Positions 31,933-42,331 of a stretch of DNA of 64,000 bases are shown here, in pieces. Positions within the stretch are counted from its first letter, which is position 1, and each line of letters opens with the position of its first letter. This stretch comes from Turbatrix aceti. Taxonomy: Eukaryota > Nematoda > Chromadorea > Rhabditida > Panagrolaimidae. The translations under genes and the position numbers were made by a program. The notes under the pieces were generated by a model. The model searched no databases and was not told where the DNA came from. It saw nothing but the letters and a program-made list of their open reading frames with translations. The stretch is from NCBI GenBank assembly GCA_963969345.1, contig OZ017767.1, positions 4,306,739 to 4,370,738 of the forward strand, in the 5' to 3' direction.

Positions 31933-34900
31933 ATGACCGTAACCATTGTCGACCATCCAGAGCCGTGTCGCTTGCTGTCGGCTTCCAACGATTTTCTCAA
32001 AAACGTCAGCGTCTCGCTGCGATCCGACGACTCGGCGACGCCAAAGATCACCCGTCTGACGGACAGCAGCAGTGATCTGCCACCTGTGAGTTGTTTTTTT
32101 TCAGTCTAAATAGAATAACAAATTCTGCTTTGCATTTTTTACTTTTGAAGTGTAGTTTTTGATCCAAAAAATAGTATTTTTGTCAGACGAAGTACTACAC
32201 ACACCACACGAACGTACATGCCGTCAGACATTTGCATTCATCTGACGGCAATGCCATTGTTTTGCAGCAGCATCACCGCTCCTCTTGTTGCACCCTTTGC
32301 AAGCGGAACTACTCCTCACCCAAGGTGTTGGATTGCCTTCATACCTTCTGTAAAGCGTGTCTCGAAAGCAAGATTGAGCGAAAGAGTCTGCCCGGTGGTG
32401 CCGTCGCAGAGGGTTGTCATTCGGCAACAGAGCTAGCTGTGACGTGTGCCATCTGCAGTCAACGGCAACGACTCGACGCCGTCAAAGGCGTCGACGGCCT
32501 GGTTGACGACTTCGGTCAGGGAATCGCCAACTGGGAAACCAACGACGAGGGGAGTGAGGTGAGTCATTCTCCCTTTTACCTGCCCGATATCGCACGGACG
32601 GCATGTGCGAAAAATTAAATTGCGTGATTTTAATTTGATTGATAATTGCAAACATAACCAAACACTGTGTTTTGGTGTTGTCTGTAAATAACGTTTCTGA
32701 GACTCTTCCTGTGTTTTTTTTGCCCGCTGATTGTATGATCGTGATCTCAATTTGCATGCCTTCCAGCCTCTGTCGAACAAGTGCGGTAGCTGCGACAAAC
32801 CGGGTCTTTGGTCGTTAAAGTGTGACAAGTGCGGGATTGTCTGCGACGCGTGCAACGTGGGCCATCAGAGTATGCGTAGCCTCCACAACCACCAGATTCA
32901 CAGGCATGATGGTTCGCCACCTTCGGTACCCCTCCAAATGCCCATGTGCAAGACGCATGCGTGAGTTGTTTTTTATCCTCATCCTTCCATTCCACACGTT
33001 TTTTTGAATTTCAGGTCAAACAAGGTCACCCACTTCTGCAAGACGTGCCGGACCTTCATGTGCCAGGAGTGCCCACCCACGCACAGCACCGATTCAAAGG
33101 ACGGCCCGCACGTCATCGAGACCATTGCCGACAACGGCAAGGACTACGCTGAATCGCTGACTACCCTCTTACCCATACTGACAGAAAAGAAAACTGAGTT
33201 GCAACGAATTGTCGCTGTAATCGACGATATCAAGACGAATAATAACCTGGTGCTTTCCAAGTCGCAAGAGAACATCGAGATCATCCGGACGGTGCTGCGG
33301 ACTTTTGTCGACCAACTGGTTGATGCGCTCAACGCAGAAGCCCTTCGCCGGCACAAAACAGTTACTGTAAGTTGTTTTTTTACGATTTATTACGGGCGTC
33401 TGAATTTCGTGACGTTTATCAGCAACTTTTTGTGTGCCTTTTGCGCGGTTCTTTCTATTAATTTTTTGATGTTTTTTAGGAAAAGGTAAGGGATTCTCGT
33501 AAAAAGCAGGCATGCTCTACGCCGAGAAAAGCACTTCTCTTGTTCGGTTTGAGTCACGAAATTCAACGCATTTGCTGTTAGTTTTTTTACTAATCGCTCT
33601 TTTATCCAGCAGCTTCAAAACCACATGAACGAGATGCGCTTTGAAGTCCTCCGCGTCGAACGCAGCATGTCGGACACCGTTGATCTGGCCGAACGCATCC
33701 TGAAGGACGTCGACGACCACGTGCCCTACCGGAACGTCTTTGAGCCACGGGTCCAGAAACTGGCGAATTACGACACGACGGGGCACTCGATGGACAGCAT
33801 GCTCTCTCCCGTCAAAGAAGTGGCTCCCATCAGCTACGCGGTTGCCAAGGAAATCCTCCCGACCATCCTGCAGGCCGTCGACGTGGATCCCGCCGAGCTC
33901 ATGATGTATCACGGCAACTTCTTTCACGATCCGACGACCCACGAGGGGAACAACAACAACAACGACACGGAAAGCTGCGGATGCACGCCGAAGATGCCCA
34001 TGTCCATGACCGCGCTTGAATCTCGACTCTCCGAGATCAAGGCTTTCGTGCCCCGGCAGTCCTCGCAGCCTACGGCACAGACGCAGCAGCAGACGTCCGA
34101 GTCGACCGCCGCCTACTGGTCGGGCTCGCCGAAGCAGGACGGCAGTCAGCCGGCAACGCCGCAGCACGCTCGGGCCGCTCCGTCGTCGGTGACCCAGGTT
34201 ACGCCTTCGGCACCCACCACGAACACCACCGTAGCGCCGGCCACCGTCGTCACGGCCGTCGACTACTCCACCCCCACGTCCACTGCAAATTCCGTGTCGC
34301 TGAGCGGCCACCAGCACCCAAGCCATCCGTCGAATCTCTCTAACGTATACTACCCACCCAGATCACATCTCAAGCGCCAGAAAATGATTTATTACTGCAA
34401 ATTTGGCGAATTCGGCGTCATTGAAGGCCAGTTCACGGAGCCTTCCGGTGTCGCCGTCACTCGCACCACTGACATTGTTATTGCTGATACGAACAACCAC
34501 CGAATTCAAGTCTTTGACTGCGAGGGCCGTTTCAAGTTCCAGTTTGGCTCGTGCGGCAAGCAGGACGGCCAGCTCCTCTACCCCAACCGCGTCGCCGTCA
34601 ACCCCCTCACCGGCGAGTTCATCGTAACGGAGCGTTCACCCACCCACCAGATCCAGGTGTTCAGTCCGCGGGGCGAATTTGTGCGTAAGTTCGGCTCGGC
34701 TGTCCTTCAACACCCCCGGGGCGTCTGCGTCGACAAAGAAGGCCGCATCATCGTCGTCGAGTGCAAGGTGGGTCGTTCAGGAGGCTTTGGACGGCGACGA
34801 GAGCTGCCGGCTGTTTGCAGGTGATGCGTGTCATCGTCTTTCTCATGGACGGCACGATAGTGCAGAAGTTCTCCTGCTCCCGATACCTCGAGTTCCCAAA

Positions 34901-35313
34901 TGGCATCTGCGCTGCCAACAACGAGATTCTCATCAGCGACAACCGCGCCCACTGCATCCGGGTCTTCAGCTACGAGGGCCACTACCTGCGGCAGATCGGC
35001 GGCGAAGGCGTCACCAACTACCCCATCGGCGTCGGGGTCAACGTCTGCGGGCAAGTTGTCGTCGCTGACAACCACAACAACTTCAATCTCACGATTTTTG
35101 ATCAGGTGAGTTTTGCGCGAGTTTGAAACTTTTTCACTTCATTTTTTGCAGAAAGGAAATCTTCTGTACGCCCTCGAAAGCAAGGTGAAGCACGCTCAAT
35201 GCTTCGACGTCGCCCTCATGGACGAGGGTTCGGTGGTGCTGGCTTCGAAGGACTACCGCGTGTACCTCTACCGCTACGTGGGCAACATGAACTCTCTTTC
35301 GGGCCCCACTTGA
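31933..35313 (+). CDS. ncl-1: TRIM-NHL protein, Brat/NCL-1 type with RING
   Basis: Exons are 31933-32085, 32268-32558, 32767-32960, 33015-33366, a possible 6-base microexon 33480-33485, then 33610-34767, 34821-35105 and 35152-35313 (about 864 residues). Order of domains: a RING finger with CTLC, LDCLHTFCKAC and CAIC (residues about 58-135, with a long insert before the last Cys pair); B-box 1 (CGSCDKPGLW..., about 150-190); B-box 2 (CKTHA... to HVIETI, about 210-255); a coiled coil; a Ser/Thr/Gln-rich linker; and a C-terminal NHL propeller (about 590-855). NHL motifs include FGEFGVIEGQF, VADNHNNFNL and VKHAQCFDVALMD. The propeller is very close to Brat and NCL-1, which bind mRNA and repress translation and ribosome synthesis. 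A complete RING suggests E3 ligase capacity. Confidence 0.93.
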
Positions 35314-35734
35314 ACCTGAATCAGTGCCTCACGACTTGTTTTTTGCTGTTACAACGGTGGTAACCGACCTGTTTATTATTCAACTTGACATGGCTTTTCA
35401 ACTCCCTTCGTCGACAACGACTAAAATAAATTGTTGATTTTTCGCTTATAGTTGTCTGATTTATTTTTGTTTTTTATTCCAGATTTTTTAGCTCTGTGAT
35501 ATGGCCCTTAATTTTCAGTTTTCATTTTTTTCGTTTATGTGCAGTAATATTATTTGAGGTAAATTGTTTTATCTTGTTAATTCTAGTTTGATGGGAATGA
35601 CGGGCCGCGCATGAAATTGAAATGACGGGCCGCGCACATTGCGTTCACTTTTTTGTACGGCAAAATTAGCATTCAGTCTCAGCGACCGGCATAGCATTGA
35701 CAATGCTACGTATAGTTGCGGTACATTTTGACTA
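35314..35734. other. Spacer with poly(A) signal
   Basis: TRIM-NHL 3' UTR with AATAAA at 35425-35430, then about 300 bp of AT-rich spacer. No gene is seen. Confidence 0.45.
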
Positions 35735-36443
35735 ATGAAGCTGACACGCATAACCGCCGCCGCGGGCGCCACATTTGTGGTACTCATGAGCCTGGCGGCG
35801 GTGATGGAAGCGATAACTACGCCTGAGCTGATTACGTCGACCCTCACACAAATGTCAAGCACTGAATATTCTTCTGACATCAACGAGACTGATTCCACGG
35901 GCGCCGACGGCAAGGTCCGACCCGGATACCCACCGACCACCCCGATCCCCAGACGACGGCCACCGCCTACCCCACCGCCGTCGCAGGCGCCGCCTATCTC
36001 GCTGATCTCTACCACGCGGCCCCAGCCACTGACAACCACCGAGGAACCCCCAGGAAACTTTTTCGAAAAGATCGGTGACCGGTTTGGTGACCGTAGTAAA
36101 GGGGTGCTCTTCCTGATCTTGTTCATCTTCACGATCCTGATCATTCTCTGCTGCCTGGCCATCTGTATCTACTGCTGCTGGCCCAAGTACCACCACGATG
36201 AGGTGCCTTCCAGAGTAGCCGCTGAATGTCCACCACAGGTTTGACGAGCAATAGGAAAACCCAAATTCATATACTCACATTCAGGTTGTTGTTGCTGGTA
36301 CTGCATCTGAAGAGGGCAGCTCGAGAACCGGCGAACTAGACTCGGAAAAAGATCCACCACCACAGCCGCCGTCGTCGCCTGGATCCAAAGAAATCAACCT
36401 ACCGAGTGAACCGGCAAACGACATTGCGAATCAGCAAGACTGA
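35735..36443 (+). CDS. Type I membrane protein with Pro/Thr-rich ectodomain, unknown
   Basis: Exons are 35735-36238 and 36285-36443 (220 residues). A signal peptide (about residues 1-26, ATFVVLMSLAAVMEA) is followed by a Thr/Ser and Pro-rich segment likely to be O-glycosylated (PTTPIPRRRPPPTPPPS), a membrane span (VLFLILFIFTILIILCCLAI) with an adjacent Cys cluster, and a cytoplasmic tail with PPPQPPSSP. I recognise no family. It is followed by a poly(A) signal at 36456 and then by two further plus-strand genes at short distance. Confidence 0.75.
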
Positions 36444-36455
36444 CATACTTTGGGG

Positions 36456-36461
36456 AATAAA
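36456..36461 (+). terminator. Poly(A) signal, type I membrane protein gene
   Basis: AATAAA 13 bp after the stop; the next ATG lies 138 bp further on, behind a TTTCAG acceptor. Confidence 0.5.
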
Positions 36462-36598
36462 CATAGCACGCCCAGTTATTTGAACTTTTTCTCATTTTGA
36501 TGTTCTCGCAGCGACATTTTTGCTTCACTTCAATGCTTTCCGTGTGCTTTATTCTGAAGAAGAATTTCAGTAGCAGTGTGTCGCGTCGGCGTGTGGTA

Positions 36599-36823
36599 AT
36601 GCGGCTTCTTCTGATCTGTTTGGCGTCGCTCGCGTGTTGCTGGGGGTGGGCGCTTGACGATGAAGACATCCTGGAGGGTGATTTTTTCCTCGATGACTAC
36701 GCTAAGCAGGTGTTCGGCAGCTTTTCCGTTTACCTAGTCTTTTTTACGCCTGCGACAGTGTTTGTCTTCATTATTGCTCGTTTCTTCATGAATTTAGGGT
36801 ACGAGTTCTTCATTAACAACTGA
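36599..36823 (+). CDS. Small membrane protein, unknown
   Basis: The frame from ATG 36599 gives 74 residues. A signal peptide (RLLLICLASLACCWGWA), a short acidic segment (LDDEDILEGDFFLDDY) and one membrane span (VYLVFFTPATVFVFIIARF) are visible. An AATTTCAG acceptor ends at about 36570, so the longer upstream frame is probably not used. No family recognised. It lies between the type I membrane protein gene and the acyltransferase, about 155 and 270 bp away, and could be a middle member of a transcription unit. Confidence 0.6.
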   Translation: MRLLLICLASLACCWGWALDDEDILEGDFFLDDYAKQVFGSFSVYLVFFTPATVFVFIIARFFMNLGYEFFINN

Positions 36824-37090
36824 AGGTTTGTTTTTGTGCCCCGCGGGGAGGGGGTGGACAGGACTGCTTTTTTACACGTTGACCCACCGTAGAAGAGGCA
36901 GTTAGTCGTCTCTTGCCTGGTGCATGCAGCCAAATTGCACAGACCACGAGTTTTGTTGTGTCTGATCATCCGACCGACCGCTGCGTCCGTCGCTTTCCGA
37001 TAACAACTACAAGACGCGTGTGCCTGTTGTGCACACGGCAACCACCTGATTAGGTGATCGCTTTTTCAAAAAAGTTCTTTTAGGTCGAAG

Positions 37091-38065
37091 ATGTCGTGGG
37101 TACACTTTGCCGCGGGAATCGCGCTTTTTGCCGTCGCCTGTGTCAAGTCGCACAGCTTCCGGTACTACGCCAAGTTCGTGTTCTATACCATCTGCTTGAT
37201 TGTGGCGGCGACCGTCGGCTCGCTTGCTGTTCTCAAAAATGGCCCCAACACGGATAATCACCAGTGAGTTGCTTTTTGGACAAAAAATAGACCGTAGAAT
37301 GCTTTTAGCACTATTATGGGCACATTTTTGGTGTCTTTGGTGTGGCTTCAGCTCAAATTCGAAATTCGGGATCCCAAAAATCTTCTCACATCGGCGGACG
37401 CTTCTGTCGTCGTTGCCAATCACCAGAGCTGTCTTGACGTGGCCAGTGAGTTGACTTTTGGCCTCGTTTCCCGATAAATGACCTCTTTTCAGCGCTCTCT
37501 GCTATGTGGCCTCGAAACTGCGTGGTGATAATCAAGAACAGCCTGCGCTATCTCCCAGGTTTCAATATGTGCGCCTACCTCTGTCACTCCATCTACATCG
37601 ACCGGTTCCACAAAGAACAGGCTCACAAGGCTGTTGACGTTGCCGTTAGGGAGTTGAAAGAACTACACGTACGTTCACCTGTTTACCTGTACTTTGTTTG
37701 TGGTTGGTTCACCGTTTGGACTTTTTCAGCGAAAGATCTTTCTCTTCCCCGAAGGCACACGCAATTCTCGGGATGAACTGTTGCCCTTCAAGCGAGGCGC
37801 CTTCATCATGGCGAAGCAAGCCGGTGTTCCGATCGTCCCCGTCGCTTTTTCCCGCTACAAGCGCTTCTACAACCACGCCGAACGACGCCTGGACAACGGC
37901 GGACGCATCATCGTTCAGGTCCTCGATCCCATCAACCCTGCCGACTACTGCGATATCGACGAGATGTCTGCCGTGTGCCGGAAGAGGATGACCGACGCCC
38001 TCGATGTCCTGGACGCCGAACTCGCCCGTGACGAAGAGCAGTTGGCGTCTAAGAAGAGTCTTTAA
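37091..38065 (+). CDS. agpat: 1-acylglycerol-3-phosphate acyltransferase
   Basis: Exons are 37091-37263, 37309-37445, 37493-37668 and 37730-38065 (273 residues, typical). Two N-terminal hydrophobic spans come first. The PlsC domain carries NHQSCLD (catalytic NHx4D motif), RNCVVIIKNSLRYLPGF, FPEGTRN (block III) and PIVPVAFS (block IV). It acylates lysophosphatidic acid to phosphatidic acid in the ER membrane. A TTCTTTTAG acceptor ends 7 bp before the ATG, typical of spliced-leader addition. Confidence 0.95.
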
Positions 38066-38204
38066 ATCCACACTGCCTGCCACGTGCCATATCGTTGGTG
38101 CCAGTACTTCCGAACAACATGCCATATACTGCAAAGCACAGATGTATTCAACAGAACGTGAATGTAATAATAGATAAATGTGAGTAACACAATATCAGCG
38201 GCAG

Positions 38205-38295
38205 TGTAATTCTGGGAAAGGGGGAGATCAGTCGATTTCTATGGGGTCATCTACGTCCATAGGCCAAAGGGTGCCTCGATAGCCTGATCGTTCTC
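38205..38295 (-). pseudogene. Broken copy of the terminal exon of the acidic-protein gene
   Basis: Same words as the gene's own end at 38543-38650: AATTCTGGG, GAGATCAGTCGATTTC and TCATCTACGTCCAT in the same order, with about 80 percent identity by eye. Read on the minus strand, the copy ends PMDVDDPIEID followed by a stop, against PMDVDEPMEID in the gene. A small deletion upstream shifts the frame, so it is not part of a working product. Confidence 0.75.
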
Positions 38296-38299
38296 TGGT

Positions 38300-38440
38300 G
38301 AAAAGTGTTATGCACGAAATATTGTAACATTTCTCTTGCGCTATTGTATTACTTTTGAGACGTTCGTCCAAACCGAAGTAACATTTTTCTTCACTATTTT
38401 GTTACTTCTGTACGGTCATCCAATTCGTAGTAACTTTTTT
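38300..38440. repeat. Dispersed AT-rich repeat, copy 2
   Basis: Carries GAAAAGTGTTAT, CGAAGTAACAT and CTATTTTGTTACT in the same order as copy 1 at 4890-5008. It is somewhat longer than copy 1, with insertions. It sits between the duplicated terminal exon and the real one. Confidence 0.6.
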
Positions 38441-38569
38441 TCCACTTTTTTCCCCCAAAAGTTTGCGAATACCCTGTCACATAACCTAATTCGACAAATG
38501 CATTTATCAACACTTGAATAAAATTCAAAAACAACAAAAATGGCAGTGGAATTCTGGGTAAGGGAGAGA

Positions 38570-39616
38570 TCAGTCGATTTCCATTGGCTCATCTACGTCC
38601 ATGGGTTCCTCGTCGATGCAAAAAGGAGTCTCGAAGGGCTGGCCGTTCTGCGGAAACACTGGCATCCTCGGTGACGTAGGCGGTGTTGTTTCAGACGTCA
38701 ACGAAGCGCCTGAAGACGAAGGAGTGATTGTCGGGGATGTGCTACTTCCGCGCTCGGGAAACTCTACGACGCCACCGGATGAGTTCGAAGCCGTCGTGCC
38801 AAGCTCGGAGTCGCCGACTTCGGTGATGCGGTTGTTCATGGGATAGACCGTAGCCAGTGGGTTTTCGGGGTCGACCACGGGCACCGGTCTCCAAAGAACG
38901 AGTTCTTTGCCAGTTAGTGGCTTTCTGAAACACGTACAGGTAATTCAGCTGTCAAAAACCCTTTTTTTTAACTTACGAAATTGGAATGAGTGATTCAGCA
39001 TTCTTCGCAGAGATGAAGTTCTTCAACGAGTCACAAACAGTGAAACCATTATCGGGCTGCTGGCGAGGAGATTCTACGTCAGTGTCCCAGACATCGTCGT
39101 CGTCGAAAGAGGATTGCTGCATGTAGCCATCTTCGACGTCAGTAGTCAAGCTGCTGCTCGAACGGCCACGGAACTGAGGAGATTGTCCATCTGCCGGTTC
39201 TTCGACGGTTGGCCAGGCTTCGTCTTCGGAACCGTAGTCTTGAGGCCGGTAATCGAGTTCTTCCGGGTCGATCTCCTCGATTCTGAAGTTGTAATCATCT
39301 GGGCTGTCGTCTGAATCGAGGGGAGGCGTCTTGTCATGCTCGAGATCGATTCCGTTAAGCCGGGACGAAATGCGGTCCTCGTAATGACGTCGCTTTGCGG
39401 GGCGCTCGGAAGTACCGTCTTGACACTGAAATCGAAAATAATTAATCCCCGGAAAATGAAAAATTAAATTAAACTTACAAGTTTTCTCTTGGTCGGAGCA
39501 ACGGATTGCGCCCAATATCCACGACAGTTACCGTCCATCGTGCTGAACGGCGACTCAGGTGCAGACATCGGAGATATGAAGTTCTTATTCGCAGGAAAGT
39601 GAGCGAAAGATACCAT
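38570..39616 (-). CDS. Acidic, Ser-rich protein, unknown
   Basis: Minus-strand exons are 39616-39479, 39425-38977 and 38924-38570, in phase, for 313 residues. It is acidic and low in hydrophobics, with segments such as DSDDSPDDYNFRIEEIDPEE and a terminal EEPMDVDEPMEID. A basic patch (RPAKRRH) may be a nuclear signal. No domain is recognised; the composition fits a disordered nuclear or scaffold protein. The start at 39616 is the first in-frame ATG, with other candidates at 39568 and 39538. A degenerate duplicate of its last exon lies just downstream. Confidence 0.75.
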
Positions 39617-40103
39617 GATAGGAAAAGTCAGAAAAAGTGTTGGAATAAGTCATATTAGAGCGCGACTCGATTCGCATTTATGAGTTGTTGAGGGAGGGCG
39701 GGTTGCTTCTTGCAGCATCCGAAACGCGCGAGAACATTCCAGAAAGAGAAAGTCGCCCGGCGTTGGAAAAATCGCGACGAGAGCCGATAAATCCAGCTTT
39801 GCGGTCGGATTGGTGCGCACGCGCCATCACGACAGGCTGAAAAAACTTCCACGACTTCCTCCCTTGTTTTTCTTTTTTTACACGTTGCCTTGGATTTTTG
39901 TTGATCCTTATTTATTGATAAAAATAGTGTTGATGTGTATATAACATCTGGCAGGCGTGGGTTTACAGGACAGGGAGTGCTCGATTTGTTGATTTTGACA
40001 CGTGTACAGATTTGCGTGCTTGAGTACGACGAGTTTATTTCTTCGTTCGGCAATTTTCGAGGAAATAAATAATTGTCTCAGCCCAGCTGACGAGTATTTA
40101 GGA
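39617..40103. other. Divergent spacer, acidic-protein gene / TMED
   Basis: About 490 bp, AT-rich towards the right. No exon is supported; promoters of both flanking genes should lie here. Confidence 0.4.
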
Positions 40104-40770
40104 ATGCGGTGGATTTTGGCGTTGTTGGCAGCCGCGGCCGCACTCATCAGTGTGCACGGCATCGAGCTGACTTTCGAGCTCGAGGACAATGCGAATCAGT
40201 GCTTTTACGAGGAACTCAAGGCCGGCGTCGATTCAGTCTTTGAATTCCAGGTTAGTTTTATAAGCCTGCTCTGTTTTTTTATTTATGACCTTTCAGGTGG
40301 TGACGGGCGGTCAGTATGACGTGGATGCCGTCGTCGAAGACCCCGAAGGCCGCGTTCTGTACAAGCAGCCGCGGAAGCAGTATGATACGTTCAACTTCAA
40401 GACAGTCACGCCCGGCGTGTACAAGGTGTGCTTCTCGAACGAGTTCTCGACCTTCTCGCACAAGGTCGTCTACATGGACTGGCAATTCGACGGCGAGGAC
40501 CGCCCAGGAAACAAGCCCGCACCCCGACCCATCGCTATGACCGCCATGGAGTCCTCTGCGGCCGGCATCGGCGACAAGCTGCGCCTCATCGACGACTACC
40601 AGACTCATCACCGACTCCGCGAGGCTACGGGACGCAAGCGCGCCGAAGAGTTGAACGAACGCATTCTGTGGTGGTCGCTCGGGCAGTCGGCGGTCATCAT
40701 CGCGATCTCCATCACCCAGGTGCTCCTTCTGCGGTCTTTTTTCTCGGATAAGCCATCCAGAGGCTACTGA
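40104..40770 (+). CDS. tmed: p24/TMED cargo receptor, gamma type
   Basis: Exons are 40104-40250 and 40297-40770 (206 residues, typical). A signal peptide (about 1-19) is followed by a GOLD domain with ELEDNANQCFYEEL, the YDVDAVVEDPEG strand and CFSNEFSTFSHK, then a coiled-coil stretch (DDYQTHHRLREATGRKRAEEL) and a membrane span. The cytoplasmic tail RSFFSDKPSRGY carries the phenylalanine pair used for COPII binding. It matches TMED3/TMED7. It cycles between ER and Golgi in COPI/COPII vesicles and sorts cargo, including GPI-anchored proteins. Confidence 0.95.
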
Positions 40771-40882
40771 TCACTGCCCTGACGTAACTTATGGTTTCGC
40801 CCCTGGACACGGGTTTGTTTCGCCTCCCACCACGCCCGCTTGTTATAGTGTACCCCTGCAATGTCCCTCTCTGCATGCTCTA

Positions 40883-40888
40883 AATAAA
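40883..40888 (+). terminator. Poly(A) signal, TMED
   Basis: AATAAA 113 bp after the stop. Confidence 0.55.
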
Positions 40889-41029
40889 TTAACGCCATGT
40901 GTTCTGAAAAGTGTTCGGAGGAATCGCGATTGGAGGAGCAGACGAGCAATGAAAAATGCGCGGCGCGGCAGCAAATTTGTTTGACAGGTATTTGCGCACG
41001 TGCTGGCAGCTTGCGGAGTTAGTGCAAGC

Positions 41030-41994
41030 ATGTCGCTCATCTCCGGCGAGTACAACGTGAACCAACGCCGAGTTCTGCCGTCAAACGCGGTCGTGATCCT
41101 GTGCGCGAGTCAGACGCTGTCGGACGTCTGGCCTAGCTGGAGTCACGGATGCAACTTGTCGTCGACTGCTTTCATCCCCAACGATGCGGTGAGTGATTGG
41201 TTTCACACTTTTTCAACGGGGGTTGCAGAACTTTCCGCTGAAGATGCCGCGACGCCCGTTCATGAACCTCACCGCGGAGACGGATCCCCCGCTCAGTCAG
41301 TTCGGCTACTTTGCATCTCACGTCGTCGGACGTCAGTTTGCGCTCTCGCACTTCAGCCCGAAAAGGGTATTTTCCGCTCCACCCTTCAAGTGCATCAACA
41401 CGGCTGCCATCGTCACGGGTGCTCTGAAGTGAGTTTTTTGCATCGAATACGATGAAAAAAAGCTGCTTCCAGGCACACCAAGGCGGTCTCCGTCGAACCC
41501 GGCCTCTGGAGCAGACCCGAAGGCGGCGACAGTGATACCTTCTGCGCCGCCGACGATGCCAGGCAGTACGGCTTCCTGATGGATCTTGAATACTCTCCAA
41601 AATGCGGCCTGAACATCCCGCGGGACAAGTTGGCGAGTGTGGAACAAAACACCGTGCGCGTCTTCCAAGAACTGCTAGACGAGAATCCAGGGCAACGTGA
41701 GTCACTCGGCGCCTTTTCCGTTTCTCGAATTGTTTTTTTTCAGTTCTTTTCGTCGTTGAGCAGCCCGTTTTCGCAAACTTGGTGGCTTGGGGGCTCTACG
41801 GAAAGCTTCCCGGCGCCGACAAAGGCAAGGCAGTCGCTCAGCTGATCGAGCCGTCTGCGTGTGTCGTCTTCACAAGACAGCCAAATAATTTGAGAACCCT
41901 CGAGCTAGCCAGCGTCTGTCCGCTGCCGCTTACAACAAGCGTCAACACTACTGAACTCGACTTTGACGCGTTTGAGGCCATTATTTTGGAATAA
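41030..41994 (+). CDS. Degenerate histidine-phosphatase (PGAM/UBASH3-like) protein
   Basis: Exons are 41030-41188, 41229-41428, 41473-41696 and 41744-41994, in phase (277 residues). The order of conserved segments follows the UBASH3/nematode PGAM-like fold: an N-terminal strand (SNAVVILCASQTLSDVW), PLSQFGYFASHVVG, SPKRVFSAPPFKCINTA, VEPGLW and a later strand LLFVVEQPVFANLV. In active members the first strand ends in RHG(E) and the late strand carries GH. Here these read CAS and VEQ, so both catalytic histidines are missing. It is most likely a pseudophosphatase. The call rests on the spacing of these segments and is moderately sure. It follows TMED by 259 bp. Confidence 0.7.
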
Positions 41995-42331
41995 AGTCAG
42001 TGAGTGATAAATGAACGTGTTTCATCCACGGAAAACACCTGAAGCTGAAGGACTGGCATGGAAGAGAATACGTGCAGATCTAGAAGTTGAATTGCATTTC
42101 CGAACAACCCAGACATTGACGCTGACGTGAAAAGCATTTTTCAGACCTGAGCGGGCTCTAATTCAAATTTTTCTTCAGACTGAGACAATTTACCCCGTGT
42201 CTAGGTGTGAGACGGTAGAAAAGATTCCAATTTGAAGTGTTGGCATTGCGATTCACAGCCATGCAAATTAGGGCTACGGACTTATATACGCAGATCAGGA
42301 AGTGGGAATCCCACCCAGAACACGCCAGACG
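41995..42331. other. Spacer
   Basis: About 340 bp between two plus-strand genes. No gene is seen. Confidence 0.4.

Larger units (their letters stand above)
38066..38569. other. Spacer with two repeats
   Basis: Between the acyltransferase stop and the minus-strand gene end. It holds a broken copy of the last exon of the next gene (38205-38295) and a dispersed repeat (38300-38440). Confidence 0.5.

Noticed and set aside
33517..34326. 269-residue minus-strand frame opposite TRIM-NHL
   Set aside because: Arg/Gly/Val-rich shadow of a GC-rich exon; no motif and no start or splice support.
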